Part shown: one piece after another, positions 1 to 64,000 of the stretch | How positions within the stretch are numbered: the stretch's first letter is position 1 | How the letters are laid out: each line of letters opens with the position of its first letter | Source: Lophius americanus | Lineage: Eukaryota; Chordata; Actinopteri; Lophiiformes; Lophiidae | Length of the DNA stretch: 64,000 bases | Direction of reading: 5' to 3' | Assembly: GCA_037951165.1 (NCBI GenBank) | Contig: JBBDHG010000160.1 | Location: 2,290,001 to 2,354,000, forward strand | The notes under the pieces: model-generated | Databases searched by the model: none | What the model was told of the DNA's origin: nothing | The model's input: the letters and a program-made list of their open reading frames with translations, nothing else | Program-made: the position numbers and the translations under genes

Positions 1-57928
<57,928 letters not shown>

Positions 57929-58929
57929 CTGCGGGGAGGCGGACAGAGCTCAGCGTTAATATGAGAGGATAACAGCGTAGCATACATTAATTACACGCAA
58001 TGATGCCTGTGACAGGCAGGTGCGTGCGCCGTGACACGGCGACTGTCGGCTTTAATCCATAGAAGATTGGACGGCCCACCAAATGAACAGCCAGTCTGCC
58101 TCACAGAGGAAGTAAACACTTCACGCCTTCAAAGACAGGACAATGCGTGTCGACCAAAACACACACCAACACACACCAACACCCACCAACACACACACAC
58201 ACGTACAGAGGGGCTGCATGTTGGTGATAAAAACAGATTCTGAAAGCTGACATCTGCTGGGAAATCTCACTGGACACGCAGCTAATGAGGGCGTGAATTA
58301 AGCCGCTTGGAAACTCCAGAGAAGGTCGGACTGGTGTCAGCTCAGGTTCTCTGCTGTGGGAACCTGAGCGTCAGGTGATGTGGGTGCAGTCCCAGCTGCA
58401 GGATGCAAGACTCAAATAATAAAACACATCAATTATAACAATGTGAATGTCTCAACAGGGGGCTGTGGCAGAGATCCAGTGAACTCTAAAGAGAGGAAAT
58501 CAATCACATTATCACTTTAATAGGGACTGTTTCCTCTACTTAATCTAGTCCAGATCTACAGTCTCCACAGTCAGGGACTGTGGATTAACAACTAACGTGA
58601 TACATAAACTGAGTGACCACAACATTATGACTATCGACAGGATATCAAATAACCCATGGTGACAAATGCAATGAAAGTTTGAAGTTTTAATCCATTTAAC
58701 TGTTCCAGGGTTTGAATAACTTGTAAACTTGTGAATTACAGTAAACCTGCTCAGACAATGTTTTTTTGAACAACGTCATATAGAGCGACTTAGCTTGATC
58801 GATATTGCTGTATTTTGAAATTTCCCTTTGTCAATTGCAAATAAAAGAAAGGCAATCTGTGTTCACAACAAAGAGGGAAAAAATGAAAAATGTCTGTGAC
58901 TGTTTTTTAATCAAATGAGGAAAAACAAG

Positions 58930-59110
58930 CCTTTTGCTGTCATCCCCGACAGCAAGAGTATATGCCCAGAAAAAGCCCCCAATCCCCTGCATTGTACAAG
59001 CAATCCACCAGACTGAACTCCTCAAATTATATGTTATGTTTACAGTATTTTTCCTACGTGGGTATAAAGTTTGACAATGATCCATGAAACAGTTTTTGAG
59101 CTAATGTGTT
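58930..59110 (-). repeat. Dispersed repeat family B, copy 7 (3' end only)
   Basis: The reverse complement reads GGATTGCTTGTACAATGCAG then GGGGATTGGGGGCTTTTTC and a CTGTCGGGGATGACAGC segment, very close to copy 1. Upstream blocks are missing. Confidence 0.68.
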
Positions 59111-60718
59111 TACAAAAAGTTTGTGGTTGAAGATGAAAATCAAATCAAATCAAAAAGTTCAAATGTGGCTAAAAAATAAAAAAAATAAGCAAAGACATTT
59201 TGTCAAACTTAATCAAACGCATCTGTTTTTGAGGAGATTGGATAGAATATTACAATATAAAAAGCCCTTTACAGGATATGAATTGTTAAGGTCAAATAAA
59301 AGAAATTAAATCAAAACTTGTCATCAATCTTTCTGAAGTAAGAAAATGTGATGAGCCAACAACTTACATTGAGTTGGGAAAATTAGATTTCTGTCTCATT
59401 TTAATGTTAAATTAAGTTTCTCCACCCTAATTTTTTCATCTTATTTGAATTTGATTGACATAATTACTACAAATAACAAGATTTTCTACGTTGACAAGCA
59501 GCACAGAATGAATTGCGTCATCTAGATTTTCTTGATTCGTGTTTAGCCTTTTCAAGTTTTCCTCGTTTAGTTGCTCAAAAGAAGCCGGGATGGAGAAATT
59601 ACGCCGTTAAGAACGTTTAGCTGCAAAAGCTACACTTTACTCAGAATTGTGAGTTAAATTTTCATAGAATAATCATTTGCTGTAATAATCAACATTATTA
59701 AGTAGCCTCAATTCATCAAACATATTTTTAATTCCACACAATTCATTTATCATTTCATTAAGCGGAGACAATTAGTCCTCTGTGTTATTTTTTAGAGCGT
59801 GGCCATCTGACTAAAATTAGCATGTTTAGGATTTATTCATCCTTAGAAAAATCAGTTTCTTAAGATAAGTTTCCATTTTTGTGACATTTTTTTCCAATAA
59901 TCTGATTTCTGGTTTGTTAATAGTTTCATTATCCTAATAAGAAGAAGGAGCTGAACTCAATCCTTAAATAAATATATTCAAAACATTCCAAATCACCACC
60001 CAATCTCCTGCATTTGCTGCAGCGTGCGCAAATATCTTTCGGATCTCCGATTTGCAACAATGGAGTCTGAATGAGACAACGCCTAAAAAAATTCATCTCT
60101 TCAAGTCTCTCTTCCCAGGTTTTATCAGAGATCTGCTTCCACGACTCATTCTCTTACGTGGTTTTTATTGCTGCTAAAGATTGAGGACTCATCAGCTGTG
60201 ATTAATTAGAGAAAATGTGACATCTTCATCTTTGGGCCCATGTTTTGGAGAAGGTGTCCCGGGCTGAAGGGAGGGAACTTCTAGTAGAAGGTGAATAAGT
60301 CTGCACATATATTTTTGAAAAAACAGTCTAAGACGAATCTGATGAACGGCAATCTTCTCCAATGGATATATATATACATATATACATATTTATATGTATA
60401 TATATAATAAATAAATATTACAAATAAATCAAAAATATATCAGTTAATCAAATAATAAATCTTCAGCGGACTAATTTAATTTAATATATTATTATTTTAT
60501 TTCTATTTGTTTATTTGTTGGGCTGAGGAGGGACCATGTAGAATTGTAAGCCTACATTTGAAAATTGAATTAATTGTACCAGAATTTGCCTGAGGCTGAT
60601 TTTCACCTGCAGTCCCCCCGGCAGGTTTAACATGTCATTAAAATCACAAAACAAACAAAGGACCGAGGGAACACTCAAAGCAGTAAAACATGATAAAACA
60701 ACACACTATGCGTACACA

Positions 60719-60768
60719 TATGCACACACACAAACACAAACACACACACACACGCACACACACACCAA
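60719..60768. repeat. (CA)n microsatellite
   Basis: About 50 bases of interrupted CA. Confidence 0.9.
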
Positions 60769-60944
60769 CACGCATACATCTCATCTTCACCTTCTGAACA
60801 ACTTAAAAACCAGGATGTCTGAGTATCTGATTAAATAAAAGCAGAACAGAAACAAACTCCTCCATGAGGGAGGAGGGACATACAGTAGCTCAACTGTCAA
60901 TGCTAAAACAACCAAAAATATTATTCATTGTCTTAAATGTGGGC

Positions 60945-61078
60945 TTTGACTTGTATATCAGTTTGACACTTGTCGGCCACCATAGATTCTCAGACAAGAG
61001 GGCTGAGCTTAATTTAAGTTGCAATCTGCAACTTCATCCCTGGATTCCTCTAGAATTTTACACACTGCACCTTTAAGC
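60945..61078 (-). repeat. Interspersed repeat family D, copy 1
   Basis: The reverse complement reads GCTTAAAGGTGCAGTGTGTA, AAATTCTAGAGG, GTTGCAGATTGCAAC, GAATCTATGGTGGCC and AAGTGTCAAAC. This order is shared with 61605-61740. The pattern is common in teleost genomes. Confidence 0.65.
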
Positions 61079-61604
61079 CGAGTCTAACGTCACCACATTA
61101 TCTGTCTGTAGTTGTTTAAAGGTTTTTAAAGCCCTCCAAATCCGGGGTCCTTATCAGACAAGGAAGTCACTGCTGGCTTCATGCAGCGATCGGATCGATG
61201 GCTTTTTGTTATTCACGCATGGCCGTCTGTAGTCATTATTCATAATGGCTTCATTCAGACATGACAGGGCCGCTACGGAGAAAAAGCCACAGCGCTCTTG
61301 TGAAATTCGCCATCTGGTGTGAGAGGGAGGAGAGTCACTGCTGGAGAGCAGCAGAGCGTTGAAAAAGAATGTCACGGAAAAGAAGGGGAGTTATTTCTGC
61401 AGCGCTGATGTACCTCAGAACTTCTTCTGACATTGGAATGACCATCAAAAGCTCTCACCTCCCACGGTGAATCATTCACTTCTGTGTATAACCTCGAGGC
61501 TCCGCGGCTAAGACTGCTGCCACCTTCACGCATTAGACCAGCATGAAAAATTGCGGAAATGTGCTTAAGGGGCAACACAGCACTTGTTGAATTTTAATCC
61601 TTAC

Positions 61605-61740
61605 TTTAAAGATGCAATGTGTCAAATGTAGCAACATTTAGCAGTGAAACTGCCGATTGCAGCTTATATTTCACTACAGCTCCTCCGTCTTTATCCAAGA
61701 ATCTACGATGGCCTTTAAGTGTCAAAAACATGTCATGTAA
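61605..61740 (+). repeat. Interspersed repeat family D, copy 2
   Basis: ACTTTAAAGATGCAATGTGT, ACTGCCGATTGCAGC, GAATCTACGATGGCC, TTTAAGTGTCAAAAACATGT. It is opposite in direction to copy 1 and about 530 bases away. A matching TGTCACACACTGCACCT end occurs at about 62651. Confidence 0.65.
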
Positions 61741-62269
61741 AGATTTATTATCCTGTCATGTGAAAAGGTTCCTTTAGCTAGATACATTTAGAAAACTAGT
61801 TATAAGTTCTGAAGGCGGAAAACTATGGGTTGAAGCTTAGATGTAAGATAACCAATATTGGTACTATTATTGGTGGAGGTCGGAGTGGGGGTCAAAAGTT
61901 ATTATTTAGCACCATAGAAAAAAAAAAAGGAAAAACAAGGGGGGTGGAACATCGCCCTGTATGATAAGCATGAAGACCCAGAACGTGAAACCATTAAGAG
62001 GTCAATTGCTTAGGTGTATCCAGTCAACCCTGGGAATTCAACTCAGCGGGCGATGGATGACTGCATGGTGCTGGAGAGACGGTAAGATGACCACTCAGTT
62101 CATGGTCCGAGGAATTGGTGAGGTCAGCAGCCATTTATCTCCTGCCGAGTTGAATCACCCCGGTGGACAGCCTGAAATCAATTTACTCAACTTTACTTCA
62201 CAACGGCTTCACGAGTCCGGTCCTAATGTTTCCTTAGCCGTGGGGGTTTTACACATTTAATTTACTTCT

Positions 62270-62600
62270 CGCACAAAACGTATGAACCTCCATTTGTCAG
62301 AATACAAAACAGAAATCCACACAATTGCAGACAGGCGCAAAGGCACTGCAACTTTAGAAAACACATGCAAACAGACAAAACACAAGCAAATTAAGAAAAC
62401 ATCTTCATCAGTTTTGCGAACATGTGCAGCGTTAAGGAAACGCGCTGCAAATATAGCAACACAACACATTAAGAGAAATGCAATGCAAAAGCTACATTAC
62501 AACTCAGTAAGAGAAATGCGTCGCAAAAGTTCCAACACAAATCATTAGGGAAACACGCTGAAGATAAAACGACACAACACATTTTAGAAAGGAATAAAAA
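62270..62600 (+). repeat. A-rich interspersed repeat with internal subrepeats
   Basis: Imperfect subrepeats of about 45 bases contain CATTAAGAGAAATGCAATGC, AAACGCGCTGCAAA and AACACAACACATT. AAACACATGCAAACAGACAA at 62360 also occurs at 39103. The open frame over it has no similarity I recognise. Confidence 0.65.
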
Positions 62601-63799
62601 AGGCATGGAGATATAAAGGGCTAATTCTAAACTAATGTAAAAAAAAAAATGTCACACACTGCACCTGATATAAGATATTCATTTTGAGTTTTAATTTTAA
62701 GAGCCCCAGTACAATTTGTTCCACATCCACATAAGCTGCCAGCAGTTTATATTGCCTTCTGTACATTCCTTTTTCTTTTTTTTCCCTTTTGCATTCATAC
62801 ATTCTATTTCAAGCAGCATCTGGTTGCGTATTAGCCTTGATCTGCACTGATTGCAATGTTAATAAGCAGATAATGAGGCCCGATATTTGAATCCTGGTCC
62901 TGGACGAGGAGAATTTGGCAAGTGTGAGCAGAATGAAAGTTGGCATGAGAACAGGCTCAAATAGATGTTTGTGACATTGCAGCGTTGCACAAATCAACGC
63001 ATCATCCCAAACGCGCCATCATTGTGAGATGTTCAGAGCAGCAGCAGGAAGTCTGCCGCTCTGCAGGGCAAAGACACTCCTCTCTCACACACACACATCT
63101 GCAAGGTAAATTGTTAGAAGTACGACAGCTGTCAGAGTGGAGATTTCCTGAATAATTGAACAATTACAGAGACACCGGTGGCCTGAGGGGAAGAACGTTG
63201 GGATTAAGAGATTAAGAGGAGGAGGAAGGCGCACACCGTATTCTGAGTGTGCTTACGCCAAATAACGCCACCTGAGATAAGAACAGACTGTTTCCAAGAT
63301 CAAAACGTTTCTAATTAGGACAAATATGCTCCAAAAAGAGAGCGGATAAAACGTAAATGTGGTGAGTAGTAACTTTATGTTCTTGGTACAAATTTCATTT
63401 CTAGCATCCTGTAAGCGCACAAGAAAGAAATGGAAAAGAAAGCCAGCGATTGAGGATTCTTCTTATCCGATCCTGCTATTATGATTAGACTCTCAAGATG
63501 AACCTACAATTCATTTATTTCTAATATAGAGAAATCAAATATTCCCTCCATCATCAGTCATGAAATAGCAGCCTTTCTACCCAATTATTTTCCTGGAAAG
63601 CAATTAAAAACTGACAATTCTGCTTTATTGAAACTTATATCAGATGAATTTCACGGTTTGGATAAATGTGTTTGTCAGTCGGGATAATACTGAGATTCAA
63701 ACATGAAAAGGAGTCAGAGGATCACAGTCAGTAATAATCACCTATTTCTCATTTAAAGCAAGACCTGAACCAGGATGTTTGATTCTGAGCTGTACTCTT

Positions 63800-64000
63800 A
63801 TTCTTATAGTCCCGAAGTCCGAGATATTTAATTGATCATTTACAAATTTTACACCTTCATAGTGCAACGAAGAACTGGATTGATTTTGCAACATTTTAGT
63901 TGTGCGATTTCACCCAGACAATGTTGGCCCATCTTAGGGGTCTTGTTCCAGAACCTTTAGGAGGGAGTCTGATTCTGTCCAATGAGGGTAGAACGTCTTA
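63800..64000 (+). repeat. Dispersed repeat family B, copy 8, cut by window edge
   Basis: It begins the family pattern with ATTTTACACCTTCATAGTGC and AACGAAGAACTGGATTGATTT. The window ends before the 3' blocks. Confidence 0.55.

Larger units (their letters stand above)
57929..64000 (-). other. Intron 4, 3' part
   Basis: No exon 4 or any other coding exon is seen up to the window edge. It contains a (CA)n/(ACC) tract at about 58160-58202, family B copies 7 and 8, a (CA)n tract at 60719-60768, two copies of an opposed repeat at 60.9-61.7 kb and an A-rich repeat at 62.3-62.6 kb. Confidence 0.8.

Noticed and set aside
58600..58660. Possible second mariner end (GTGACCACAACATTATGACTA)
   Set aside because: Only one short block matches; no opposite end or flanking TA pair was found.
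57929..64000. Search for gria4 exon 4
   Set aside because: No minus-strand frame carries the expected sequence ahead of IVSVGKH; the exon must lie beyond base 64000.

Overview
The window is vertebrate, almost certainly teleost fish, nuclear DNA. It holds the middle and 3' part of one AMPA-type glutamate receptor gene on the minus strand, read from high to low coordinates. Twelve coding exons were reconstructed by hand with GT/AG borders and exact phase continuity, from an exon at 57875-57928 (family exon 5) to the exon for the last membrane helix, which runs off the left edge at base 1. The flip cassette ([10 protein letters not shown]...[11 protein letters not shown]), the KAEIAVAPL start of exon 11 and the YEGYCVDLASEIAKHIG block of exon 10 identify the subunit as GluA4 (gria4). 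The a/b fish paralogue is not resolved. Exons 1-4 and the C-terminal tail lie outside the window. No second cellular gene was found on either strand.

Layout, in transcript order: exons 5-9 (57.9-47.6 kb) encode the amino-terminal domain and the linker into the ligand-binding domain. Exons 10 and 11 (37.4 and 29.6-29.3 kb) encode S1, helix M1 and the pore loop with the Q/R site, which is Gln in the genome. Exon 12 (11.7-11.5 kb) encodes M3 with the SYTANLAAF gate. Exon 13 (9.1-8.85 kb) encodes most of S2 and ends at the R/G editing site. The mutually exclusive flop (4.39-4.28 kb) and flip (3.64-3.52 kb) cassettes follow, then the M4 exon (128-1). Just downstream of exon 13 the intron can fold back on the exon end into a conserved ADAR hairpin, with the edited A facing a C.

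The rest, over 95 %, is intron. It is rich in young microsatellites ((CA)n, (AT)n, (CT)n, poly-G), a 36-copy 17-bp minisatellite without indels, and a 9-bp minisatellite. It also holds relics of mobile elements: an RTE-like LINE reverse transcriptase, two Tc1/mariner remnants, two MITE-like elements, LINE 3'-tail-like pieces and a tRNA-like SINE head. At least two interspersed repeat families recur through the introns in 7-8 copies each, which I could not assign to a named class. A perfect 29-bp inverted repeat with a 9-bp spacer sits in intron 11.

I found no novel multi-gene system. The strongest points are the complete flip/flop and R/G-editing module, several small lineage-specific changes in otherwise invariant receptor segments, and the unassigned repeat families.
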